Assembly: GCA_038215095.1 (NCBI GenBank)
Contig: JBBQRG010000021.1
Span: 1 to 38,358, forward strand
DNA length: 38,358 nt
Direction of reading: 5' to 3'
From: DATACN01 sp038215095
GTDB lineage: Bacteria > Actinomycetota > Thermoleophilia > Solirubrobacterales > Thermoleophilaceae
The translations under genes were made by a program, and so were the position numbers. Below, piece after piece: positions 1-6,636 of the stretch (the stretch's first letter is position 1; every line of letters starts with the position of its first letter). The notes under the pieces were generated by a model. That model was given only the letters and a program-made list of their open reading frames with translations. It made no database searches and had not been told where the DNA came from.

Positions 1-71
1 ACCTCGCCGTCGGCGAAGTCGCGCACGAGGCGGCGGATGGCGTCCTGCTCGTCTGAGAGGTCGAAGTTCAT
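1..71 (-). CDS. Acyl-CoA dehydrogenase, N-terminal fragment (runs off the window)
   Basis: Reading the minus strand from an ATG at 71 gives MNFDLSDEQDAIRRLVRDFA followed by DGEV. This is the usual first helix of acyl-CoA dehydrogenases, flavoenzymes that oxidise acyl-CoA thioesters to enoyl-CoA. Only 23 codons lie in the window, so the active-site base and substrate class cannot be seen. The start overlaps the stop of the upstream gene in an ATGA, so the two are probably translationally coupled. The family call rests on the N-terminal motif alone. Confidence 0.6.
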   Translation of the reverse strand, partial: MNFDLSDEQDAIRRLVRDFADGE

Positions 72-490
72 CGGCGCGTGATCGTATCCGCGTCGTCCTC
101 TCGTGCGTGGACGAGGTCGATAGCTCTTCGAGCACGGGCCACGCCGCCTGGCGCGCAGTTCAGGCCGTTGCGCCACAGTGGGCTCAAGGCGGCGTGGAGT
201 ATGCGCCAGAGCTCGATAGACCGGTAGCGATCGTCCTCGTCATAGAAGAACGCGTTGGCCTCATCGTCCAGATGCAGGTAGCGCCTGGTGTCGCGGTGCT
301 TGTACGCGTGGAGCCGTCGATCGTCGCTCAGGCGCACCTCGAACATCCACATGAAGTCTTCGACCAGGTCGATTCCCGCCACGAGCGCCAGGGGGAGCCA
401 GTTGGGCGTCTCGCCCTGAAGCATTTCGCCCTCGATCCCCTTCTCGCGTGCCACGGAATCGAGCATGGGGGCGAGCTTGTAACGGGACAA
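68..490 (-). CDS. Conserved-looking hypothetical protein coupled to an acyl-CoA dehydrogenase
   Basis: A 140-residue soluble protein with a plausible mix of aromatic and charged residues (for example EDFMWMFEVRLSDDRR and DEANAFFYDEDDRYRS). I do not recognise the family. It begins at TTG 490; the next methionine is residue 9. Its TGA shares bases with the downstream ATG in an ATGA, which supports its being expressed and co-transcribed with the acyl-CoA dehydrogenase. There is no signal peptide or membrane segment. The plus-strand frame over the same bases looks like a shadow, with low-complexity composition and no stop/start coupling. Confidence 0.55.
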   Translation of the reverse strand: MSRYKLAPMLDSVAREKGIEGEMLQGETPNWLPLALVAGIDLVEDFMWMFEVRLSDDRRLHAYKHRDTRRYLHLDDEANAFFYDEDDRYRSIELWRILHAALSPLWRNGLNCAPGGVARARRAIDLVHAREDDADTITRR

Positions 491-544
491 GACTTCACTG
501 CAAAGACATGCGTCCCCGACAGAAGCTCAGCAGCCTGGTGGTAG

Positions 545-558
545 CATGTGGTCACATG
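545..558. promoter_or_regulatory. Palindrome over the antitoxin start codon, candidate autoregulatory operator
   Basis: CATGTG-GT-CACATG is a perfect inverted repeat with a two-base spacer, and its last three bases are the antitoxin ATG. Phd/VapB-type antitoxins repress their own operons by binding short palindromes at the promoter or start, so this is the best operator candidate here. Binding is inferred from position and symmetry. Confidence 0.45.
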
Positions 559-822
559 AGGCAGCGGATTGGCATCAGGGAGCTACGCGACACGCTCACG
601 GCGTCGATTCGCCGGGTGAGAAACGGCGAAACGCTTGAAGTCACCCACGACGGTGAGCCGGTCGCGATCATCAGCCCGGTGCCCCGCGATCGCGTCGCTC
701 GATTGATTGCAGCGGGCGAGGCCAGCCCTCCGGTCCCGCTGGACCGTCCGCTGCGGAGCTTCCCGGTGACCGGCGAGCTCACCGCGGCGGAGGCAATCGA
801 GGAAGACCGATCTGAGCGCTGA
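556..822 (+). CDS. Prevent-host-death (Phd/YefM) family antitoxin
   Basis: An 88-residue antitoxin. The N-terminus reads IGIRELRDTLTASIRRVRNG, then GETLEVTHDGEPVAIISPV, which is the Phd/YefM dimerisation and DNA-binding fold; the C-terminal half (SFPVTGELTAAEAIEEDRSE) would be the disordered toxin-neutralising segment. It should bind and inhibit the PIN toxin encoded immediately downstream and, with it, repress the operon. The ATG at 556 is chosen because the Phd fold starts directly after it. Translation further upstream in this frame gives unrelated sequence that overlaps the opposing gene. Confidence 0.85.
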   Translation: MRQRIGIRELRDTLTASIRRVRNGETLEVTHDGEPVAIISPVPRDRVARLIAAGEASPPVPLDRPLRSFPVTGELTAAEAIEEDRSER

Positions 823-1219
823 CAGGCGGCTCCTCTACCTGGACTCATCGGCGCTCGTCAAGCTCGTGATCAGAGAGCCGCACCGCGACGAGCTGCTCGC
901 GCACCTCCAGCCCGACGACGTCCTCGCGACCAGCCGGCTGGCCCTCGTGGAGGTCCCCCGCGCAGTCGCGCTTGCCACCTCGGAAGGTGCTGTCGAGCAG
1001 GCGGATCGCATGCTCGCCTCATGTCTCCTCGTCGACGTCGTCGACGCGGTGCTGCGCGATGCCCGGACGCTTGCGTCTCGCCAGATCCGGACGCTCGACG
1101 CGATCCACCTGGCGACGGCGTTGCACGTCGAAGCGGACGAGCTGATCGCGTACGACCGGCGCCTGCTGGCTGGCGCAGCGCTTCACAGCGTGAAGGCGAG
1201 CGCGCCCGGGTTGGAATAG
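812..1219 (+). CDS. VapC-like PIN-domain ribonuclease toxin, apparent CTG start
   Basis: A PIN-domain toxin, expected to cut RNA with an acidic metal-binding site. The acidic residues are visible: Asp in LLYLDSSALVKL, Glu in LALVEVPRA, Asp in RTLDAIHLATA and Asp in AYDRRLLAGA. The first standard start in frame is GTG 866, which would remove the first catalytic Asp. The frame is open back to 770 with no ATG, GTG or TTG. CTG 812 follows a good ribosome site, GAGGAAG, with six bases between, and overlaps the antitoxin stop, as is normal for these pairs. I therefore start at CTG; an undetected sequencing error is the alternative. Confidence 0.75.
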   Translation: MSADRRLLYLDSSALVKLVIREPHRDELLAHLQPDDVLATSRLALVEVPRAVALATSEGAVEQADRMLASCLLVDVVDAVLRDARTLASRQIRTLDAIHLATALHVEADELIAYDRRLLAGAALHSVKASAPGLE

Positions 1220-1252
1220 GCCGTGACGTACGCTTTGGCTCTGCCGCGCGAG

Positions 1253-1594
1253 ATGCCAACAAACGCTGATCTCTCACTGGTCGAGTTCCCCGCCGACGAC
1301 CCTGAGCGCGCCCGCCGCTTCTGGTCCGAGCTGCTGGGGTCGCCGCTGGAGCCACGGGAGGACGGCGAAGGGGAGGGTTGGCAGACACGCGGCGCCGAAA
1401 GTGCTGTCGGCGTCCATGCCCGTGGGCCCGGCCCCGGCGACACGTTCTCGCTGCCCTACTTCGTCGTCGCCGACCTCGCTGAGGCGGTCAAGCGCGTGGA
1501 GGCACTCGGCGGGAGCGTCGTTCATCCCGGCGAGCACACGGCGATCTGCAAGGACTCCGAAGGGAGTCCGTTCGGGCTGGCTCTGGCCGGTTAG
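1253..1594 (+). CDS. VOC (glyoxalase/bleomycin-resistance) family protein
   Basis: About 113 residues with the single βαβββ module of vicinal-oxygen-chelate proteins: the opening LSLVEFPADDPERARRFWSE, a middle SLPYFVVADLAEAVKRVEAL, and the closing KDSEGSPFGLALAG. Such proteins are metal-dependent isomerases, dioxygenases or drug-binding proteins; nothing here fixes the substrate. GTG 1223 is an alternative start ten residues earlier, four bases after the toxin stop. ATG 1253 is preferred because the fold begins just after it. It probably reads through toward nadE, which begins 11 bases after its stop. Confidence 0.75.
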   Translation: MPTNADLSLVEFPADDPERARRFWSELLGSPLEPREDGEGEGWQTRGAESAVGVHARGPGPGDTFSLPYFVVADLAEAVKRVEALGGSVVHPGEHTAICKDSEGSPFGLALAG

Positions 1595-1605
1595 GTTCTC
1601 CCCTG

Positions 1606-3342
1606 ATGAGCACGAACGGGGCCCAGTCACCCCAGGTGCTGCGCGTGGCCTGCGCGCAGCTCGAGAACGTGGTCGGCGACATCTCCGGCAACTGCGAGCA
1701 GATCCTCTCGGCGATGGAGTGGGCCGAGGGCGAGCGAGCCGACGTGCTCGTGCTGCCCGAGCTCGCGCTCACCGGCTACCCGCTCGAGGACCTGGCGCTG
1801 CGGCGCGAGTTCGTCGACGAGGCGATGGAGGCACTGGCCCATTTGGCCGGCCAGTCGGGCACCACCGTAACCGTGGTGGGCTGTCTCGACCGCGTGCCAC
1901 CGACGCGGGGCTGGGACACGGTCGAGCGAACGTCGGCGATCGGCGCGGCGGTGCTCTGCGACGGCGACCTGCGCGGCGTTTACCACAAGGTCCTGCTGCC
2001 GACCTACGACGTCTTCTCCGAGGCGCGCACGTTCGCCGCGGGCGCCCTGCCGGGCGCGATCTGGCGGATCGGGGGCGTCGTGGCCGGGATCTCGATCTGC
2101 GAGGACCTGTGGTCGGGCGACGGGCCGCCGGAGCGCCAGGCGGCAAACGGCGCGCAGATCCTGCTGGTCCCAAACGGCTCGCCCTACTACCGCGACAAGC
2201 GCGACAGCCGCCGCGAGACAGCTTCCGTCGTGGCCCGGCGAAACGGCGTCCCGGTGGTCTACGTGAACTGCGTCGGCGGGGTAGACGACCTCGTCTTCGA
2301 CGGCGGCTCGATCATCGCCGACGCCGACGGCTCGATCCGGTATCTCGGCCCGCAGTTCGAGGCGGCACGCTTCATCGTCGACGTACCGGTCGCCGAGCCC
2401 CGGCCGATCATGGGCGGTCCGCTTCGCACGGTGCACGCGCGGATCCAGCCTGTCCGCGAGGTCTCGCCACCGCCTGAGCCCGTGACGCGTTACGAGCCAC
2501 TCGACGAGGTCTGGCGCGTGCTGGCGATCGGAGTGCGCGACTTCGCCCACAAGAACGGCTTCGAGAAGGCGATCCTCGGCTTGTCCGGCGGAATCGACTC
2601 GGCCGTGACCGCCACCGTGGCGGTCGACGCGCTCGGCCCGGACTGCGTGACGGCGGTGGCGATGCCGGCGCCCGACGAAGAGGGAGCGGGGGAGGAGCTG
2701 GCGGCCGCGCGCCGGCTCGCCTCGGTGCTCGGCATAGAGCTGGAGGAGCGCCCGCTCAGCGTGGTCGAGCCGGCCCTGGAGGGCGCGGCCGACCAGGTGG
2801 CCGAGGTGCCGGAAGGCGACGCGCTGGAGGAGCTGCGCTCCCGAGCCCGCGGCGCGGTGCTGCGAACGATGGGCGAGGCCCTGGGCGCGATGGTGCTGGC
2901 GACCGGCAACAAGTCCGAGCTCTCGGTGGGCGCCGGCGTGCTCGGCGGCGACATGAGCGGCGACTTCTCCCCGCTGCGCGACTGCCCGAAGACGCTGCTC
3001 TACGACCTGGTCCGCTGGCGAAACCGCGCCTCCGACCAGGACGACCTGCCGAAAGACATCCTCGACCGAACCCCCTCAGTCCGCTCGCGCGAGGAGCTCT
3101 CGCTGCCCTCCTACCGAGTGCTGGACGAGATAGTGGAGCGCTTCATCGAGTACGGCGACGGAATCGAGGAGCTGGTGGAAGCGGGCTTCGAGCGCCGGAC
3201 GGTGCAGGACGTCCTGCGGCTGGTGATCGAGGGGGAGCGAAAGCGGCGGCTGGTGTCGCCGGGGGTGAAGATCACGGCGCGGGCGTGGGGGAAGGACCTG
3301 CATATGCCGGTGACCAATGGGTGGCGGCCGTTTGAGCGGTGA
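1606..3342 (+). CDS. nadE: Glutamine-dependent NAD+ synthase
   Basis: A 578-residue two-domain enzyme making NAD+ from deamido-NAD+, ATP and glutamine. The N-terminal nitrilase-type glutaminase (about 1-270) shows the Glu-Lys-Cys triad in LPELALTGYP, YHKVLLPTYD and ISICEDLW. The C-terminal ATP-pyrophosphatase domain has the P-loop LGLSGGIDSAVT and the TGNKSELSVG segment. The C-terminus ends in GWRPFER. The last 26 bases of the gene recur at 4146-4171, so the 3' end appears to serve as an integration site. The gene itself is intact. ATG 1606 is the only sensible start. Confidence 0.95.
   Translation: MSTNGAQSPQVLRVACAQLENVVGDISGNCEQILSAMEWAEGERADVLVLPELALTGYPLEDLALRREFVDEAMEALAHLAGQSGTTVTVVGCLDRVPPTRGWDTVERTSAIGAAVLCDGDLRGVYHKVLLPTYDVFSEARTFAAGALPGAIWRIGGVVAGISICEDLWSGDGPPERQAANGAQILLVPNGSPYYRDKRDSRRETASVVARRNGVPVVYVNCVGGVDDLVFDGGSIIADADGSIRYLGPQFEAARFIVDVPVAEPRPIMGGPLRTVHARIQPVREVSPPPEPVTRYEPLDEVWRVLAIGVRDFAHKNGFEKAILGLSGGIDSAVTATVAVDALGPDCVTAVAMPAPDEEGAGEELAAARRLASVLGIELEERPLSVVEPALEGAADQVAEVPEGDALEELRSRARGAVLRTMGEALGAMVLATGNKSELSVGAGVLGGDMSGDFSPLRDCPKTLLYDLVRWRNRASDQDDLPKDILDRTPSVRSREELSLPSYRVLDEIVERFIEYGDGIEELVEAGFERRTVQDVLRLVIEGERKRRLVSPGVKITARAWGKDLHMPVTNGWRPFER
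3316..3341. repeat. 26-bp direct repeat, left copy, inside the nadE 3' end (candidate attL)
   Basis: The bases from AATGGGTGG through GAGCGGTG match 4146-4171 exactly over 26 positions, and the flanking bases differ on both sides. This copy completes the nadE reading frame. Integrative elements that insert in a gene's 3' end and restore it leave this pattern; the integrase itself is not seen in the window. Confidence 0.7.
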
Positions 3343-3452
3343 GTGCGGTGAACGCCCTAGCCTCCGGACCAACTTCAGCATGCTCCTGGGTGGCGTGCTC
3401 GAGGCAAGGCTCCTGGTGGGCCAGCCCAGCGATACCCATCGGAAGGAGCTGG

Positions 3453-4022
3453 ATGAGCAGCACGAAGCAACCCAAGACCGCCAGAGACCTGTTTGACGAC
3501 TGCATCAAGACCGAGCGGCCCGCCCTGTTTCGCAAGGACGGCGGCGAGGTCCACGTGAGGAAGGCCGACGACACCCGCTACGTGCCCACCCAGTGGGCGA
3601 ACGACGTGCTGAAGGAAGACGTCAACGCCTGGGACCTGGCGATCAAGGCGTGGAGCACCCCTAACGAGGATGTAGCCGTCTCCGGCTACGACCGGATCAT
3701 TGCCGATGCCGGGCCTGAGTACACGTGGGAGGGCATCCTGATCGACCCGTCCCGGCCCTGGGCTGCCGAGCTGCGGTCCAAGCATCCTGCGGTGGTGCGC
3801 AACATCGAGGCCGACCTGGAGCAACGGGACAAGGGGGTCAGGGACTGGCGAGCCGAACAGGAGGCGAAGGCCGAGGGTCTCGCCCTCGAGAAGGGCGAGG
3901 CGACGATCGCTGATATGAACGCCAACCGCGCAGCCGATGGAAGCCCACCGCTTACCGAGCGCCAGGAGCAGATGGTGCGCGAGCGGCAGCGTCAGCGCCG
4001 CGAGGGGGCCACTGATTCCTGA
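3453..4022 (+). CDS. Unrecognised 189-residue protein, sole cargo between the nadE repeats
   Basis: ATG 3453 follows GGAAGGAG, a near-ideal ribosome site, so this start is firm although the frame stays open upstream. The N-terminal part (ARDLFDDCIKTERPALFRKD, then YVPTQWANDVLKED) looks globular. The region from about residue 110 is a long charged helix (AEQEAKAEGLALEKGEATIADMN), and the tail is Arg/Glu/Gln-rich (RQEQMVRERQRQRR). There is no signal peptide or membrane segment. I do not recognise the family. Sitting alone between att-like repeats, it may be a small accessory or defence gene. Confidence 0.7.
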   Translation: MSSTKQPKTARDLFDDCIKTERPALFRKDGGEVHVRKADDTRYVPTQWANDVLKEDVNAWDLAIKAWSTPNEDVAVSGYDRIIADAGPEYTWEGILIDPSRPWAAELRSKHPAVVRNIEADLEQRDKGVRDWRAEQEAKAEGLALEKGEATIADMNANRAADGSPPLTERQEQMVRERQRQRREGATDS

Positions 4023-4067
4023 TCGCCAGAAGTTGGCCGCCCGCAGATGGAAGGCCGGGGCCGATCC

Positions 4068-4081
4068 CGGGGTAGACCCCG
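4068..4081. terminator. Weak stem-loop after the cargo gene
   Basis: CGGGG-TAGA-CCCCG forms a five-pair stem with a four-base loop 45 bases after the stop of the cargo gene. There is no T-run, so termination is only possible. Confidence 0.25.
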
Positions 4082-4130
4082 ACTGACAGAGAGCCGGTAA
4101 GGGTGGGCTCGGTCCCCCGTCGGTCCTTAG

Positions 4131-5192
4131 CTATGCCGGGTTACGAATGGGTGGCGGCCGTTTGAGCGGTGCCATGAGGCGACATGGCAACCGGAGTCTG
4201 GCGGGCGAGCCCGCGCGTGGCGCATCTGGGTTCTGCCATTCGAACAGCAGCTTGTTATTGAGCAAGATCTTGCGGCCATTTCGCAGGAACGCAATGCCGA
4301 AGTCGGTCTTGTGGAGATACCGCTGGATCCCAAGCCATCCGTGTATTCGTCGCTCGCGTGCCTCGAGGGCTGTGCTTCGACACTCGACGCATTCACCTAA
4401 TCCAGCTTCCTGCCAGTTGTGGCACTGCAGGCACGTCTCCATTGCTGGCAGCGACTCATCGATCTCTATGACGGCTGGGATCTGTTCGGCGTTCTTTCCA
4501 CTGCCTCGTGTGACCAGGCGCTCCGGTGCCCAATGACACGCGCGGCGCCCTTCGACAGCGACGTCGTAGACGAACAGCTGGAAGCCTCGATGCTCGAGGA
4601 GGTAGGCATAGACGTCTCCGAGGATGTTTCTGAGCTGGGGCTGGTTCCTCTGCAGCCATGCGAGGTGCGTCGGCTTGAGCCCGTCGACGATGACCCGAGT
4701 TCCGTGGTCACTGGGCTGGGTCTTCTCCTCCCGAATGACGGGAACTCGAAATTCCTGGCTGTGGGCGACCTGCGGTAGGTCGATTTCCACACCGACCCAC
4801 TCCTGATCTCCCGATCGGGTTGTCAGGATCCGAGCTACGTTTCCGAGGCGAGCGGTGGCGATGTTGAAGCCGATCCCAAAGAGGCCGAGTTTGCTGAAGC
4901 GATCATTACTCGACCAACCGGCGCGCACCGCATCGTTGACCGCTTCGAGGGTCATACCTCTGCCGCCATCGATGACCTCGACCCTTGCGTCGCCGGGCTG
5001 GCTTGCCGGGGTCGGTACGCGCACATCCACCCGAAAGCCGTCGTCCCACGGAGTGCCGGCGCGCTGGATCTCTAGGAAGTCATCGAAGGCGTTGTCGACG
5101 AGCTCTGCAATGCACTGCCACTCCTGGAACTCGATGTCTCCGAGGACGCTGAGGATCCGAGGGGAAGGCTGGATATCGATGGTTTGAGACAT
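4131..5192 (-). CDS. MutL/MORC-like GHKL ATPase, C-terminally truncated at the repeat
   Basis: The N-terminal GHKL ATPase is complete: N-box ELVDNAFDD (about 30-38), G1 IDGGRGM (74-80), G2 LGLFGIGFN (102-110) and GTRV (164-167). An S5/transducer-like domain carries a four-cysteine CLQC...CVEC insertion (254-271), probably a zinc knuckle. Homology-like sequence stops near residue 324 (NNKLLFEWQNPDA); the last 30 residues are junk, and residues 341-349 come from the antisense of the nadE-end repeat. The rest of the transducer and C-terminal domains are missing. GHKL/MutL-like ATPases paired with Vsr and restriction enzymes are a known type of restriction-modification accessory. This copy may be non-functional. 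ATG 5192 is the start. Confidence 0.75.
   Translation of the reverse strand: MSQTIDIQPSPRILSVLGDIEFQEWQCIAELVDNAFDDFLEIQRAGTPWDDGFRVDVRVPTPASQPGDARVEVIDGGRGMTLEAVNDAVRAGWSSNDRFSKLGLFGIGFNIATARLGNVARILTTRSGDQEWVGVEIDLPQVAHSQEFRVPVIREEKTQPSDHGTRVIVDGLKPTHLAWLQRNQPQLRNILGDVYAYLLEHRGFQLFVYDVAVEGRRACHWAPERLVTRGSGKNAEQIPAVIEIDESLPAMETCLQCHNWQEAGLGECVECRSTALEARERRIHGWLGIQRYLHKTDFGIAFLRNGRKILLNNKLLFEWQNPDAPRAGSPARLRLPCRLMAPLKRPPPIRNPA
4146..4171. repeat. 26-bp direct repeat, right copy (candidate attR)
   Basis: Exact duplicate of 3316-3341, preceded by G instead of C and followed by CCATGAGG. Here it has no intact nadE attached; it is read in antisense as the tail of the truncated GHKL ATPase. Confidence 0.7.
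4201..4214. repeat. Inverted repeat at the ATPase truncation junction
   Basis: GCGGGC-GA-GCCCGC is a perfect inverted repeat. It lies where the ATPase reading stops resembling its family, about 30 bases inside the right 26-bp repeat, so it may mark the breakpoint or act as a terminator. Confidence 0.35.
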
Positions 5193-5434
5193 GCTCTCCT
5201 AGCTCGTTGCGTCGTCACGCCCGAAATCGCGCGAGATCCGGTCCGCTTTGGTCTCACGGAATTTAGTGGTTGTCAAGTTGCTCCGCAAAGCGTCTCGAGC
5301 CACAGGTGGAGCCCTTGGCGTCGGTCCGCGGCCCGCTCGGCCGGCCGCTCACGCATGCGGGCAGCACCACCGGTTCCTCCATTGCGTGCGACGATCAGCA
5401 AGCATTCCCGGACGCAAACCGCGTAGCTCCACGA

Positions 5435-6121
5435 ATGGCCGCCGGTCCTACCCCCTATAACCCACTCGATCGGATTAATCTCGCCCGCTCGGTCGAGGCG
5501 ACGTTGTTGCAACAGCCTTGCCTCACGCTACCCCTCACGGACGTCTTCAGCGGGGCTGGTTTATATGCCGTCTACTACACCGGACCCTTCAAGCCGTACC
5601 GACCGATCTCTTCGCCTGACTGCAGCATCCCTATCTACGTTGGGAAGGCAGACCCTGCGGGTGCCCGGAGGGGCCTGATCGACCCCAGCGCGGCAGTCGG
5701 GACGGTGCTGTGGAAGCGTATTGATGACCACGCGAAGAGCATCGATGACGCTAAGAACCTCCACCTCCGCGATTTTCGTGTTCGTTACCTGGTAGTCGAG
5801 GACATCTTCATCGGGATGGGAGAGGCAATGCTGATCCAGCAATTCCGTCCGCTCTGGAACGTTCATCTCTCGGGATTTGGCCTTCACGATCCAGGCAGTA
5901 GGCGGCACGGCGGTAACCGCTCTGAGTGGGATCAGCTACACCCAGGTCGCCCGTGGCAGCCCAGGATGCGTAGGGTGACCACCTCCACGGCAATCCAGCG
6001 CCGAATCAAGGAGGCCTTCAAGAGCGGGTCGGCAGCGACGTTGGATCAACCTGCCACCGGCTCCTTGGCCGCTAGCGAAGTACAGGTGGAGATCCCGGAT
6101 GCGCCCGAGACCCAGGACTAG
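5435..6121 (+). CDS. Eco29kI-like type II restriction endonuclease (GIY-YIG)
   Basis: About 228 residues from ATG 5435 (MAAGPTPYNPLDRINLARSV). The GIY-YIG nuclease core carries the residue set known for Eco29kI: Tyr in AGLYAVYYTG, Tyr in IPIYVGKA, Arg and His spaced by three in RIDDH, Glu in GMGEAMLIQQF and Asn in PLWNV, with Glu-to-Asn spacing of 12 as in Eco29kI. Eco29kI cuts CCGCGG; the same target is likely but not proven. The enzyme would be blocked by methylation from the C5-methyltransferase nearby. Its stop overlaps the convergent vsr stop by four bases. The frame is open upstream to 5270, but family similarity starts at 5435. Confidence 0.9.
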   Translation: MAAGPTPYNPLDRINLARSVEATLLQQPCLTLPLTDVFSGAGLYAVYYTGPFKPYRPISSPDCSIPIYVGKADPAGARRGLIDPSAAVGTVLWKRIDDHAKSIDDAKNLHLRDFRVRYLVVEDIFIGMGEAMLIQQFRPLWNVHLSGFGLHDPGSRRHGGNRSEWDQLHPGRPWQPRMRRVTTSTAIQRRIKEAFKSGSAATLDQPATGSLAASEVQVEIPDAPETQD

Positions 6122-6636
6122 TAGGCATTTTGCTGCCCATCCGCCTGTTTCTCACCGTAGCCCCCTCTGGTTGCCTTGCCTGCGGCAAGCCTCAACTTGT
6201 CCAGCACCTGCTCGGCGGCGGAGCCAGGGTCGCGGAGCACGTCCGACTCCCACACCCGGACGACACGCCATCCACTTGCCTCTAGCTGTTCCGTAACCTC
6301 ACGGTCGCGCTCGACGTTCCGGCGGATTTTCGCCGTCCACCACTCAGTGTTTGTAGGGAACTGTGCTTCTATGCTCGGCAACCCTCTGAGTCGCCACGCG
6401 TTACCGTGCCAAAAGTCTCCGTCGACGAAGACTGCTAGCCGCTTCGCCCGAATGACCACGTCGGGCCTACCGTGAACGTCTCCGGCATGAAGTCGGAAGC
6501 GGAGACCTCGACGGTGCAGTTCTCGCCGAAGGGCTAGCTCAGCCTTCGAGTCCTTGTTGCGAACGCGACTCATCATTCTGCTGGTGACCACCGGGTCGCG
6601 TCTGGCCGGTTCGCTGCGCTGGGACGGAGGGCTCAA
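6118..6636 (-). CDS. vsr: Vsr-family very short patch repair endonuclease
   Basis: Up to 172 residues. Vsr nicks DNA next to the T of T:G mismatches that arise when 5-methylcytosine deaminates, starting repair to C:G. Visible family motifs are VTSRMMSRVRNKDSKAELAL, RFRLH, GRPDVVIRAKRLAVFVDGDF and WHGN, with RRNVERDREVTEQLEASGW after them. TTG 6636 gives about 98 bases of overlap with the methyltransferase end; starts nearer the conserved block (GTG in VVTSRMM) would shorten this. It is downstream of the methyltransferase on the same strand, as expected for a repair partner of a C5-methyltransferase. Confidence 0.88.
   Translation of the reverse strand: MSPPSQRSEPARRDPVVTSRMMSRVRNKDSKAELALRRELHRRGLRFRLHAGDVHGRPDVVIRAKRLAVFVDGDFWHGNAWRLRGLPSIEAQFPTNTEWWTAKIRRNVERDREVTEQLEASGWRVVRVWESDVLRDPGSAAEQVLDKLRLAAGKATRGGYGEKQADGQQNAY

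Larger units (their letters stand above)
3342..4171. mobile_element. Putative 830-bp mini-element or island remnant between nadE 3'-end repeats
   Basis: The interval between the two 26-bp copies has a repeat-to-repeat period of 830 bases. It holds one cargo gene with a strong ribosome site and about 120 bases of trailing non-coding DNA. There is no recombinase, so it is either a non-autonomous unit mobilised in trans or what is left after an internal deletion of a larger island. The boundaries come from the repeats; mobility is inference. Confidence 0.4.
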
